The position numbers were made by a program, and so were the translations under genes. The notes under the pieces are model-generated. The model was given only the letters and a program-made list of their open reading frames with translations. It was not told the origin of the DNA and made no database searches. A stretch of DNA of 28,145 nt, taken from positions 1 to 28,145 of IMG/VR virus record IMGVR_UViG_3300044639_000612; one strand, 5' to 3'. The stretch is from a virus. Positions 1 to 7,853 of this stretch are shown here, piece by piece. How positions within the stretch are numbered: position 1 is the first letter of the stretch; each line of letters opens with the position of its first letter.

Positions 1-1120
1 CACTTATAGTTGCTCTAAAATTTACAGCTGCTTTTTTAACAACAGACCAAAATTTTAAAGTTACAAAATCATAATCATCTAATTGCTTTTCCGCATCTTT
101 GATTAAATCATTTTTTAACCCAGTTGCTGATGGATATGAAACCTGTTTATTTAAGTAATCTGATGTTGTAAACATCGCTCTGACTCTTTCAATACTATTA
201 TTACGTTGTATTTCATTTCTACTAAATTTTGTTTTTGGTGTTTTTATTACATTTGGTCTAATATATTTACCCCATTCAACATCTGGACCTATTTCTTTTT
301 GTGGAAATGTTACATACTTTGAAGATAAATCATCTCTAATTTCTATCGTACTCGCATCAACCCAAGGTAATACAGTTTTTGAATATGGATAATTACTAGC
401 GTATCCTGCAGTCTCACCAGTATCACTCAATTTAGCTTTAAGTTGTGCTGCTTGCGATGGTGACCCCAATAATAATTTGTTTAACGCCTTTTTTCCAATT
501 TCTAAAGCTGAACCAATCAATTGATTTTCATTTGGTCTTCCTTGTAAGTTATTGGCTAATACTTTACCTAAAAAATTTCCTGCACCAGCTGATTTTATTT
601 TTTGTAATCTAATCATAGTTGCATACTCTCCGCCCGGCTTTGCACCAGGACCTAATGGACCTATTGTTCCAAAATCTTTATTAAGAGCAATACGGCTTGG
701 TATTAATTGTTCAGGTAATTTAACTCCTAATTTTGATAATATATTGTTACCTAAATTCTCTGCTTTATTTAAAAATGTACTTAATATACCACCATTACTA
801 ACACCCTTAGCTCCACTTTTCATATCATCCACAATCCCTCTACTTTTTGTAGTGAATTTAATTATATCAGTTCCGTATATAAAAGGGCTTGTTGTTGTTG
901 CTAATATTCTTAGTCCAGTTACTTCTTCTTCTAATCTTCTTTCTCTTGTTCGGATTGATAAATTTCTTCTACCAATTTCAGCAATTCTAAAAGATGGAGT
1001 CATTAAAACATTATATGGATTTCTTCGTAAATCAGCAGTATTACGAATATCATATTGTTGTTCAGCAGTTTGCCCACTAACTAATTTTTTACTTTTAAAT
1101 AATTCTTCTATTGTTGGCAT
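1..1120 (-). CDS. Unrecognised phage structural-region protein, C-terminus cut by window edge
   Basis: An open frame runs from an ATG at 1118-1120 to the left edge without a stop, giving 373 visible codons; the true end lies outside the window. The protein begins MPTIEELFKSKKLVSG and has an Arg/Glu-rich stretch (IRTRERRLEEEVTGLRIL) around residues 55-73, then a Gly/Ser/Leu-rich amphipathic part, and later a Lys/Asp-rich part ending ...VVKKAAVNFRATIS at the edge. I do not recognise the family and see no signal peptide or membrane segment. It starts 11 nt after the tape-measure stop with no promoter-like motif between, so it is probably cotranscribed. In T4-like phages the genes after the tape measure usually encode baseplate or tube-cap proteins (gp48/gp54 in T4), so a baseplate role is a positional inference only. 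Coding reality is well supported by continuous open frame and codon use; function is open. Confidence 0.8.
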   Translation of the reverse strand, partial: MPTIEELFKSKKLVSGQTAEQQYDIRNTADLRRNPYNVLMTPSFRIAEIGRRNLSIRTRERRLEEEVTGLRILATTTSPFIYGTDIIKFTTKSRGIVDDMKSGAKGVSNGGILSTFLNKAENLGNNILSKLGVKLPEQLIPSRIALNKDFGTIGPLGPGAKPGGEYATMIRLQKIKSAGAGNFLGKVLANNLQGRPNENQLIGSALEIGKKALNKLLLGSPSQAAQLKAKLSDTGETAGYASNYPYSKTVLPWVDASTIEIRDDLSSKYVTFPQKEIGPDVEWGKYIRPNVIKTPKTKFSRNEIQRNNSIERVRAMFTTSDYLNKQVSYPSATGLKNDLIKDAEKQLDDYDFVTLKFWSVVKKAAVNFRATIS

Positions 1121-1131
1121 TTACTTATATT

Positions 1132-3552
1132 TTATGCTATTGCAAAGTTATTTCGTGTACTCTTATTAACCTGATTTGATACTCCTGCTGTAACTTTTGC
1201 TCCATCCATATGTACCGATATTTTACCAGCAGCCATATCTGCTCTTAATCCTTTTATTTCAGCTATCATAGCATTTAATGGTGCAGATAAAATTGCTAAA
1301 TTAATTTGAGGTGTACCTCCGCCAGCCGCTGCTCCTTGCATCGCTTTTGCTGCTCCAGGTGCTGCTACTAAATCATCGTTTGGCGATAATTCAAATAAAC
1401 CACCTTCTTTTGTTGATACTCTAGTTTTACCATCAGCAGGTGACATTACGTCTCCAGCTTTACTAACCAAACTATATCCATACGCCAATGCACCAGCAGC
1501 TGCCACCGCACCTAAAATTGGACCTATAACAGGGATGAATGCTGCAATTGAGTTATATGCACTTATAGCCATTTTAGCTACACCAGCTAATAATCCTTTT
1601 TTCTCTGCTAATGCTGCCCTATTTGTAAGTGCCAGCTTAGCTATCATAATAGCATTTTCATATTGAGATACAACAACAGTTGCTATTTTCTGTGCGTATA
1701 TTGCACCTAATACTCCTAAAAATACACCAGCTATATCCAAATTTTCTTTTAAGAATCCTGCCATTTTTGCCAATCCCTCAACAGCTGCGTTTATTGGTAA
1801 TAGTATTAAATTCATTATACTTGCTACCCCTTCTAATAGTGGAGATAGTACGCCACCAACAGTAGCAACAATACCCATAAATGCGTTTTGCATTCTAGTC
1901 AATTGCCCTTGCTGTTCTTGCTGTGCTGCAAATTTCTTTACTTCAAGTCCTAATTGTTCTTTATCTATATTAGTTATATCTAATCCTTTATCAATAGCTT
2001 CTTGTGCCATTTTTTGGTCTTCAGCTGATAATGAGTTTAATTTTTCTTGTGCGTTTAATTGCTTATTAATTTCTTCCACACTCATACCAGCTGCTTTAGC
2101 TAATTGTTGTTGTGTGAAGTAATCTTTTTTACGGAAGTCACCACTTCTTTGTAATTGTGATAACGTTTCTGCATTAGCTTCAGCAAGTTTACCTTCCATT
2201 GCCAATGCTCTTGCTCTACTTAAATTAAATTCACCCCCAACAAATGTTGCTGCTACCAATTCTTCCTCTATACCATTTTCAAAATCTAATAATTTTTCTG
2301 CTAAAGATACTTGTTGTTTTAAAGAAGTACCCATTCTTTGTGCTTGTACTGCATTTTTTGTTAATGCATTCAAATCACCTTTAAAAAATGTTGATGCTGC
2401 TTCCGCATTTTCTGCAATATCTTTAAATATTTTATCAGGAGCTATTCCAGACATCTTAGCCATATTAGCAACTTGCAATTGAACATTTGCAGCTGTATCG
2501 GAACTCAATCCACCCACACTTTCAAATATACTTTGTACATTAGCTGCGTGTTCAGCGGTAACACCAAAATTGGTTTTCATTAAAGTTAATGCAGCTACAG
2601 TTTCTTCCGAAAATTGTGCTACATCACTAAATGATGTTTTTAATGCTGACATTGTATCAAACACATCCTTCAACTCAATACCAGCATCTCTATAATACAT
2701 CTCAATATGATGCGCTTGATGTGCTAGTTCTTTTGTTTGTGATAGTGTTAATCCAGTTTCTTTTCTAAAATCTTCTGCAGCTTGGTCTAATGCAATAAAC
2801 GAATGTAATGCTGCCCCAGCTGCAGCAAATACTAATGCCAAAGGTCCTAATTTTGTAATAGCTTTAATTAATCCTTTAGAAAAATCCAAAGCTTCACTCA
2901 TAAACCCCGGCAAATGATGCATTAATTGATGTTGTTGTTCATGCAATTCAGCAATTCTTTCTTCTTTTTTCTCTAAAGCCTCTTTTATTTTATATAATTG
3001 CCTAGCTTCTTCTTTTTGTTTTGTAGTTAAATGAGATATACTTCTCTCAAATTGTTCTATTTTTTCCTCATGAGCAATATGCTCTCCGCTGTGATGTGCT
3101 AATGATTGTGCTTGTTCGATTACAGCTTTTTGCAACCCTTCTAATGTTTCTCTCCTTGCTATTGATTTTTCTAAAGCAGCGCCATCCAAGTTTACCTCAG
3201 CTTGCTTCATTTTAATTACTCGTTGAGTAACAGAAGCTAATGAACTTTCAGTAGTAAACTTACCATCTATAATTTTTTTAGTGGCCTTACTTAACGATGC
3301 AATTGATTCCAATGCATCTTCTTCGTAATCTAAATATTCCTTTCTTTTTTGATATTGAATTGCAGATTCTTTTTGGAGCTTTAATCTTATTTTTTCCTGC
3401 TCCATCATATCTTCCAACTGCTGTTTTTCAGAACCTACGGCAGTAGCAATTTTTTCGTTTATAATACGAATACGTTCAGATATCTGAGCGTTTTCTTCTA
3501 ACAAACGATTTAATTCTGATTGTTCAGCTGGTGTAAGTGGTTTTATTGCCAT
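1132..3552 (-). CDS. Tail tape measure protein
   Basis: An 806-aa protein that should span the tail tube lumen and set tail length. Residues 1-215 are rich in Glu, Lys and Gln with heptad-like spacing and look like a long coiled coil, including a His-rich piece near 203-213. A hydrophobic segment follows near 236-255 (ALVFAAAGAALHSFIAL). The middle is Ala/Gln-rich helix. Further hydrophobic stretches lie between about 560 and 700, ending in IPVIGPILGAVAAAGALAYG. From residue 700 comes a conserved-looking GDVMSPADGKTRVSTKEGG and FELSPNDDL element, then an Ala/Gly linker and a short C-terminal beta/helix part. Length, coiled-coil plus hydrophobic layout, and position after tube and chaperone genes all fit a tape measure. 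At about 0.15 nm per residue, a rule of thumb for the family, the tail would be roughly 120 nm. The ATG start at 3550-3552 follows the previous gene by 8 nt with no clear Shine-Dalgarno, suggesting coupling. Confidence 0.88.
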   Translation of the reverse strand: MAIKPLTPAEQSELNRLLEENAQISERIRIINEKIATAVGSEKQQLEDMMEQEKIRLKLQKESAIQYQKRKEYLDYEEDALESIASLSKATKKIIDGKFTTESSLASVTQRVIKMKQAEVNLDGAALEKSIARRETLEGLQKAVIEQAQSLAHHSGEHIAHEEKIEQFERSISHLTTKQKEEARQLYKIKEALEKKEERIAELHEQQHQLMHHLPGFMSEALDFSKGLIKAITKLGPLALVFAAAGAALHSFIALDQAAEDFRKETGLTLSQTKELAHQAHHIEMYYRDAGIELKDVFDTMSALKTSFSDVAQFSEETVAALTLMKTNFGVTAEHAANVQSIFESVGGLSSDTAANVQLQVANMAKMSGIAPDKIFKDIAENAEAASTFFKGDLNALTKNAVQAQRMGTSLKQQVSLAEKLLDFENGIEEELVAATFVGGEFNLSRARALAMEGKLAEANAETLSQLQRSGDFRKKDYFTQQQLAKAAGMSVEEINKQLNAQEKLNSLSAEDQKMAQEAIDKGLDITNIDKEQLGLEVKKFAAQQEQQGQLTRMQNAFMGIVATVGGVLSPLLEGVASIMNLILLPINAAVEGLAKMAGFLKENLDIAGVFLGVLGAIYAQKIATVVVSQYENAIMIAKLALTNRAALAEKKGLLAGVAKMAISAYNSIAAFIPVIGPILGAVAAAGALAYGYSLVSKAGDVMSPADGKTRVSTKEGGLFELSPNDDLVAAPGAAKAMQGAAAGGGTPQINLAILSAPLNAMIAEIKGLRADMAAGKISVHMDGAKVTAGVSNQVNKSTRNNFAIA

Positions 3553-3560
3553 TTATAGTA

Positions 3561-3800
3561 TTACTTAAAATCTTTTCCTATAATCCCCATATCTTGCATT
3601 TTTTTAAACAATCTTGGGTCTTCTTTTTTCATTTGTCTAAGTCTAGGAACATATGATTGATTAATATCTGCTAATTCAGCATCTAATTTTTTTAATATTG
3701 GGTCATCATCAATAATTTGCTGCATAGTTTCAGGTTTTTTCTTACCAAATAATCCCCAAAACTCATTTAATTTTGATTCTGATATTTTATATCTTTTCAT
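3561..3800 (-). CDS. Small conserved-type phage protein upstream of tape measure, function unknown
   Basis: A 79-aa, highly charged protein starting MKRYKISESKLNEFWGLFGK and carrying a DDDPILKKLDAELADI helix and a PRLFKKMQDMGI tail. It has no signal peptide or membrane segment and is predicted helical. Small proteins of this general look (SESKLNEFWGLFGKK, DPxLKKLD) occur in the tail regions of aquatic myoviruses as hypothetical proteins; that is from memory and I cannot name a function. It is the first gene of its transcription unit: a terminator (3842-3882) and a TATTTATA motif (3821-3828) lie just upstream, and the tape measure follows 8 nt downstream. By position it could be a minor tail or assembly factor. 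No better start exists nearby. Confidence 0.8.
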   Translation of the reverse strand: MKRYKISESKLNEFWGLFGKKKPETMQQIIDDDPILKKLDAELADINQSYVPRLRQMKKEDPRLFKKMQDMGIIGKDFK

Positions 3801-3820
3801 AGTATATACAATTTAACATC

Positions 3821-3828
3821 TATAAATA
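3821..3828 (-). promoter_or_regulatory. Candidate phage late promoter, TATTTATA motif
   Basis: On the coding (minus) strand the sequence reads GGGATATTTATAGATG, with the octamer 20 nt before the ATG of the 79-aa gene and directly after a terminator hairpin. The same octamer recurs in the other intergenic gaps. Spacing fits a -10 element with a short leader. The octamer is the reverse complement of the T4 late consensus TATAAATA, so its identity as a promoter in this direction is an inference. Confidence 0.5.
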
Positions 3829-3835
3829 TCCCATA

Positions 3836-3882
3836 AATAAAAAAGTTAGGATTACCAATGATTATCGGCGTATCCTAACTTT
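3836..3882 (-). terminator. Rho-independent terminator after the gp26-like/62-aa genes
   Basis: A perfect 11-bp inverted repeat (arms 3842-3852 and 3872-3882; AAAGTTAGGAT / ATCCTAACTTT) with a 19-nt loop is followed on the minus strand by TTTATTTAT. The 5' arm and part of the loop are coding: they encode the last residues (KVRIRR) and stop codon of the 62-aa ORF. It separates the tube/chaperone unit from the tape-measure unit. Confidence 0.75.
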
Positions 3883-4050
3883 AGAATTTGATGATTTATT
3901 TGTTTTCTGAACTTCTTCTGATTCTTTTTTCTTTGCATCTACCAACTTATTATAGTAAAAATTTCTAAGATAAGTTGGCATTTTATACATTTCCATTATA
4001 GTAAATCCATTCCCATATTGAACCATATCAAATATTTGGGTATGGACCAT
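3862..4050 (-). CDS. Small basic protein; probable frameshift extension of the gp26-like chaperone
   Basis: As a separate ORF it is 62 aa, from MVHTQIFDMVQYGNGF to a Lys/Glu/Ser-rich basic tail (KSSNSKVRIRR). It starts 4 nt after the TAG of the upstream gp26-like gene, with no Shine-Dalgarno-like sequence before the ATG. Its frame is open further upstream, back to 4083, and so overlaps the end of the upstream gene. A +1 or -2 slip on the GGGTTTTTTTGG run (4084-4073) would join the two into one protein of about 317-318 aa. In many long-tailed phages the two tail assembly chaperones upstream of the tape measure are made this way, as in lambda gpG and gpGT. Independent translation by coupling remains possible. 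Function beyond this context is unknown. Confidence 0.65.
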   Translation of the reverse strand: MVHTQIFDMVQYGNGFTIMEMYKMPTYLRNFYYNKLVDAKKKESEEVQKTNKSSNSKVRIRR

Positions 4051-4054
4051 AATA

Positions 4055-4816
4055 CTATGATTCGGAGCCAGGCCAAAAAAACCCTACCCCCATCGAGATA
4101 GGCGCCTCCTCCACCTCACCATCTTCGTGGGTATATTCAAACTTCATATCCAAATCAGGTGATATTGTTTTTATATATTCTCTAAATGCTCTACTATCTC
4201 TAGCTAACATACCATTAACAAATTTATTAATAGTACCAATAGCGTTATCACCATCAACTGATTTAATCATATATCTTAAACGAGTTGTGATTGATGCAGA
4301 TACATCTTTACCAAGTTTTTCCAATGCGGTAATATCTCTTTCAATAGCCGTTTCATCTGCGTGTGTAAGTAATTTAAATGTAATCTTAGTTCCGTTGCTT
4401 GGTAATTTAAATTCAAATTCATTTTTATTATTGAACATTGAAAAGTCTACTTCTTTTGTTTTAACTTTACCCAAATCAACCGTTGCTTGTATTGATTGTC
4501 CTAATTTAGAAGAATAGAAATTAAATACATAATCAGGACCATATCCTAATAATCTTGTTGCTAATATAATAGCGTTTTTGTCACCCAATATAATATCATT
4601 TGGGTTTACACCATCAACGATAATAGATTCAAATAATTTATCCAAAACAATACCTTTTTTGATAAGATTTTGATTTGATAGAATATCTTCTTCTTTTGCA
4701 GTCATGTACTTTATAGTAATTCTGCCAGATGATAATGGATTATCTTTTGGATATACTTTACCTTGAGATGGAAGGTCTAATACCTCCGTTGGAAAATCAT
4801 ATTGTTTTTCGCTCAT
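4055..4816 (-). CDS. T4 gp26-like baseplate/tail assembly protein
   Basis: A 253-aa soluble protein. The N-terminal part (LPSQGKVYPKDNPLSSG, then TIKYMTAKEEDILSNQN and LIKKGIVLDKLFESI) matches the pattern I associate with the T4 baseplate-hub protein gp26 family in T4-like phages, which is about 208 aa in T4. The middle part includes DRL/NAIILATRLLGYGPDYVFNF and a later FKLLTHADETAIERDI helix. In T4 gp26 is assigned to baseplate hub assembly; in aquatic T4-like phages its position between tube and tape measure resembles the tail assembly chaperone slot. The last 20 codons switch to G-rich choices (GAG, GCG, GGG, GGC, TCC) unlike the A/T-ending codons of the rest, which suggests selection on the RNA, consistent with a frameshift signal at 4073-4084. 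The ATG at 4814-4816 lies 25 nt after a TATTTATA motif. The family assignment is from pattern memory. Confidence 0.7.
   Translation of the reverse strand: MSEKQYDFPTEVLDLPSQGKVYPKDNPLSSGRITIKYMTAKEEDILSNQNLIKKGIVLDKLFESIIVDGVNPNDIILGDKNAIILATRLLGYGPDYVFNFYSSKLGQSIQATVDLGKVKTKEVDFSMFNNKNEFEFKLPSNGTKITFKLLTHADETAIERDITALEKLGKDVSASITTRLRYMIKSVDGDNAIGTINKFVNGMLARDSRAFREYIKTISPDLDMKFEYTHEDGEVEEAPISMGVGFFWPGSES
4073..4086 (-). promoter_or_regulatory. Candidate programmed ribosomal frameshift site
   Basis: On the minus strand the gp26-like frame reads GTA GGG TTT TTT TGG CCT and ends at a TAG 15 nt later. The +1 (equivalently -2) frame has a stop, TAG, at 4086-4084 and is then open as GGT TTT TTT GGC through to the end of the 62-aa ORF. 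The overlap of the two open frames therefore begins exactly at the slippery G3T7 run. A SD-like GGAGGAGG lies 23 nt upstream of the T run. The site is not a canonical X-XXY-YYZ heptamer for -1 slippage in this frame. Confidence 0.5.
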
Positions 4817-4841
4817 AACTTTGTTATTTTAAGTTTGTATA

Positions 4842-4849
4842 TATAAATA
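4842..4849 (-). promoter_or_regulatory. Candidate phage late promoter, TATTTATA motif
   Basis: The coding strand reads CTATGTATTTATATATAC, with the octamer 25 nt before the ATG of the gp26-like gene in an 80-nt gap that otherwise holds only A/T-rich runs. A weak AAAAG-CTTTT hairpin with a T run lies near the end of the tube gene but is too short to call as a terminator. Confidence 0.5.
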
Positions 4850-4896
4850 CATAGTTTTTAAAAAAATAGAAAGCACAAAAAAGGGTATACTTTTGA

Positions 4897-5385
4897 TTAG
4901 AATTCTAAGATTGCGTAATCGTAAGTTAATGTTAATTCTATTGTTGCAGGTTCATTAGAATCAAATGCTAAGTCACCAAAGTTAGCCTGAGAGATAAATG
5001 CACCTTTTAAAGTCCATTGTTCAATCTTATCACCAACAGGTCCTAATAGATAGAATGTGATATCTTTCTTATAGAAGTCAGCGTATCCATCTCTACCAGT
5101 TATTGATTCATGTCCTAAACGAATCCAGTCCATTACCGCCTGAGCTGCTGAAGGAACAATTGGGTCATACAAAGTGATAGTCACATCTTGCCAATCTCCC
5201 TTACCTTTCAACTTTCTCTTAACGTTGATGTGGTCCATTACAATAGGTTCAAATTGAATTGAAGGTCTATTTGCTGCCTTTACAAGATATGAAGGGATAT
5301 TTTCAATCTCCATCACATATCTATTTTTCATCTTCGGTTCGAAGTTCGTATAGAACATCTTATCAAACTCTAATATTTCTGCCAT
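4897..5385 (-). CDS. Tail tube protein, T4 gp19-like
   Basis: A 162-aa protein, almost exactly the length of T4 gp19 (163 aa), the subunit that stacks in hexameric rings to form the inner tail tube. The sequence has the family pattern: an N-terminal MEIENIPSYLVKAANRPSI strand region, a VKRKLKGKGDWQDVTITLYDP hairpin with the charged K/R-x-K-G loop, the AVMDWIRLGHESITG helix, a YKKDITFYLLGP strand, and a C-terminal ATIELTLTYDYAILEF strand. No signal peptide. Preceded by AAAGGAAT about 6 nt before the ATG, one of the clearer ribosome-binding sites here. It lies directly downstream of the sheath gene, the usual gp18-gp19 order. It should be highly expressed as a major virion component. Confidence 0.9.
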   Translation of the reverse strand: MAEILEFDKMFYTNFEPKMKNRYVMEIENIPSYLVKAANRPSIQFEPIVMDHINVKRKLKGKGDWQDVTITLYDPIVPSAAQAVMDWIRLGHESITGRDGYADFYKKDITFYLLGPVGDKIEQWTLKGAFISQANFGDLAFDSNEPATIELTLTYDYAILEF

Positions 5386-5407
5386 TTTTATTCCTTTTTA
5401 TTATATT

Positions 5408-5415
5408 AATAAATA
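5408..5415 (-). promoter_or_regulatory. Candidate phage late promoter before the tube gene, TATTTATT variant
   Basis: The coding strand reads TAGATATTTATTAATATAATAAAAAGG. The octamer differs by one base from the TATTTATA seen in the other gaps and sits 22 nt before the tube ATG. It would allow tube to be made in excess of sheath. Confidence 0.4.
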
Positions 5416-5436
5416 TCTACTTTGTTTATTTTCATA

Positions 5437-7785
5437 TTATGCTGTGAAACTTGCTCCAGTTGGTAAGATGTTGAAATCAATTACGATGAATTCAGCTGTC
5501 TTAGCCGGTTGTAAGAAAATTTGTCCTGCTAATATGTTTCTATCAATCACATCAGGTGTGTTGTTACTTTCATCCATTACAACTTTGAATGTGTAAAGAC
5601 CTTGTCTTTGTTGTACAGACTCTAAATAAGGATTAACAGTATTTAAGAATCTATTTCTAGTCGTAGATGTGTTTTGTTCGAACACTAAGAAACGAGATGT
5701 TGAAGCGATGAACTTCTTAAGAGTGATAAGTAATCTTCTAACATTGATTCTATCTAAAGCAGATGCCTTATCTTGCAATGTCTTCTGTCCGAATGCTACA
5801 ATACCTTGTCCAGGAAATGCTGCGATTGGGTTTACTTTGTTCTCATAAAGAGTATCTCTTTCAGCGTGCGTTAATCTATTTAATACACTAACTGCTCCAG
5901 TGATACCACCTCTATTTAAACCAGCAGGTGCGAACCATTCAGCTGCTAATCTATCATTAGAAGCGAATACAGCCGGCATCAATACTGATGGTGGTACAGT
6001 TGTTAATTTATTTGTGTTACTATCAATTGTTTTAACCCAAGGATAGTAAGTTGCTACATAGTTTGAATCTACTGAATTTGCTTGCTCAGTTGCTTCAGTA
6101 ATTGTATCATCATAATCGTTGAAATCAGCGATGTAGAAACAATCTTGTCTATCTTCAACCATATCAATTACTTTAGAAGTAATAGCCGGATGTAATTGTC
6201 TTACAATACCAGGAGTTACTACCATATTGATATCATACTCATCAGGATTAGATACAGCGTTGATTGCTTTTGTATATGCTACCGAACCAGATGCTGTTGA
6301 AGTTGCGCAATTGAATCCTTGCTGATTTGCATTTCCCCAATCAGTATCACCAGCTTTAGCTATTTTTACAGTTGGGTTAGTACCATCAAATCCGAATTGG
6401 AATCCTAATATAAATTGTCTCTTAACCATATCAGTTGATGCTGAACCGGTCATTACATATGATAACCCTTGCTCACCATCAAATGCGAATGCTTTGTTTG
6501 CCCCAGCAACTGCTGATGCAGGTATTGGTGCTAAGTACTGAGCGTTATCATTTTTTACACCAGCAGTTTCAAAATCAAAACCAGCATAATATACAGGAGA
6601 TGATGATGTGTTGTTTGCTGAACCAGTTTGGTAAACCACTGCAGGTACTCTACTTTCAGTACTACCTAAATAAACAGGGTTAGTGTATGCTTCGTGTCCG
6701 AATGGTGCTGCTGATATTGGATAAGAACCAGGTCCTAAAATATTAGCGTTTGAATCCTGAACTACAACTCTTACATATTTTGATTTTGAAGTATAATCAC
6801 CATATTCAGTAATTTTACCATTAGAATCAATTGTGAAATATCTATCACCAATTCTTCTAGCGATATAGTTTGGAGAAGCAGGGTCTAAGTTTACATTGTT
6901 AAATGTTTCAACAACACTCTTTCTCTTATCAGTATCACTATATGAACGAATTGTTACAGTAAATGTAGAATAATCAGTTGCTCCATCTTCACCAGCTGCT
7001 TTTACATTAGAAATACCAACTTTAAATTTAGTATTATATAATGTACCATGTCCAATAGTTTTAAATTGGAATAGATTATATCTTTCACCACTAATTAATT
7101 GTGATTGAACAATTGGAGTTTCAGCTTCTTTTGCATCACCGAATTCTTGTGTTGGTAATTGAGCTACAGTTAAAACTGTCTTATTACCAATTACATTAGA
7201 TGAACCAGTGTAAAATTGTGCAATGTTTTCAAAGTATTTGTAAGCGTATGCTGTTTTTGAACCATATGGAGATTCACCAAATACATCTGCTAAATCATTA
7301 GTATCTGTTGGTAAAATAGATGCAGATACATTAAAAGTTACTGCTGAACTAGAAAGTACAAACGAACCAATACTAGCATCATTTTGTACTAAAGTTGTTG
7401 ATGGAAAACCAACACCTTCGTTACCAGTATATGTTGAATGTAATACTCCAACTAATTTAGCTTGGGTATCTCTATTAGAACCAGATGCAAATATTGCCAA
7501 AGGTGCTAATTGTTGATATCCACCAATACCAGCAACTCTTACGATTGTTGCTTGTCCAGCTTCTCTTAAATAGTTTTGTACTGCATATTCAGTATAATAA
7601 GTTCCATCAGGAGTACCGAAGATATCTTCGAACTCTGATTGGGTTCTCACAATAGTAGGTACGAATGCAGGTCCTTGCTTAAAAGGTCCTATAAATGCTG
7701 CTCCGATTTCTCCTACACCTTGTGCTAAGAATGAAAGGTCATTTTCTCTTGTGAAAACTCCCGGTGATACGATTCTTTCTGCCAT
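5437..7785 (-). CDS. Contractile tail sheath protein, T4 gp18-like
   Basis: A 782-aa sheath subunit, the protein that surrounds the tube and contracts to drive it through the cell envelope. The N-terminus (AERIVSPGVFTREND, IGAAFIGPFKQGPAFVP, SEFEDIFGTPDG) is the typical tail-sheath start, with the GVFTREND and ...GP.KGPAF.P patterns. The C-terminal 150 residues are the conserved core: NPIAAFPGQGIVAFGQKTLQ, the ASALDRINVRRLLITLKK helix, FEQNTSTTRNRFLNTVNPYL, and a final strand IVIDFNILPTGASF. The middle, roughly residues 100-500, is Ser/Thr/Asn-rich and variable, presumably surface domains; the protein is longer than T4 gp18 (659 aa). GGAGAAA sits about 4 nt before the ATG. A terminator and two TATTTATA motifs lie upstream, suggesting its own strong transcription unit. 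Confidence 0.93.
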   Translation of the reverse strand: MAERIVSPGVFTRENDLSFLAQGVGEIGAAFIGPFKQGPAFVPTIVRTQSEFEDIFGTPDGTYYTEYAVQNYLREAGQATIVRVAGIGGYQQLAPLAIFASGSNRDTQAKLVGVLHSTYTGNEGVGFPSTTLVQNDASIGSFVLSSSAVTFNVSASILPTDTNDLADVFGESPYGSKTAYAYKYFENIAQFYTGSSNVIGNKTVLTVAQLPTQEFGDAKEAETPIVQSQLISGERYNLFQFKTIGHGTLYNTKFKVGISNVKAAGEDGATDYSTFTVTIRSYSDTDKRKSVVETFNNVNLDPASPNYIARRIGDRYFTIDSNGKITEYGDYTSKSKYVRVVVQDSNANILGPGSYPISAAPFGHEAYTNPVYLGSTESRVPAVVYQTGSANNTSSSPVYYAGFDFETAGVKNDNAQYLAPIPASAVAGANKAFAFDGEQGLSYVMTGSASTDMVKRQFILGFQFGFDGTNPTVKIAKAGDTDWGNANQQGFNCATSTASGSVAYTKAINAVSNPDEYDINMVVTPGIVRQLHPAITSKVIDMVEDRQDCFYIADFNDYDDTITEATEQANSVDSNYVATYYPWVKTIDSNTNKLTTVPPSVLMPAVFASNDRLAAEWFAPAGLNRGGITGAVSVLNRLTHAERDTLYENKVNPIAAFPGQGIVAFGQKTLQDKASALDRINVRRLLITLKKFIASTSRFLVFEQNTSTTRNRFLNTVNPYLESVQQRQGLYTFKVVMDESNNTPDVIDRNILAGQIFLQPAKTAEFIVIDFNILPTGASFTA

Positions 7786-7844
7786 TTTATTTCTCCAATT
7801 TGTATTTTAAGTTTGTAATTAAGAAAATCCCATGTAATTACCTA

Positions 7845-7852
7845 TATAAATA
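7845..7852 (-). promoter_or_regulatory. Candidate phage late promoter for the sheath gene, TATTTATA motif
   Basis: The coding strand reads TTTATATTTATATAGG, 59 nt before the sheath ATG, in the T-rich tail just after a terminator hairpin. The leader is longer than in the other gaps. A second copy of the octamer (7883-7890) lies inside the loop of that hairpin. Confidence 0.45.
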
Positions 7853-7853
7853 T

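Noticed and set aside
552-1169. A 205-codon plus-strand frame at the left end
   Set aside because: It overlaps, antisense, the left-edge gene whose frame is open for 373 codons with codon use like its neighbours. The plus frame has low-complexity hydrophobic composition typical of a shadow.
4875-4896. Possible terminator after the tube gene (AAAAG ... CTTTTTT)
   Set aside because: The stem is only five pairs, four of them A-T; too weak to call.
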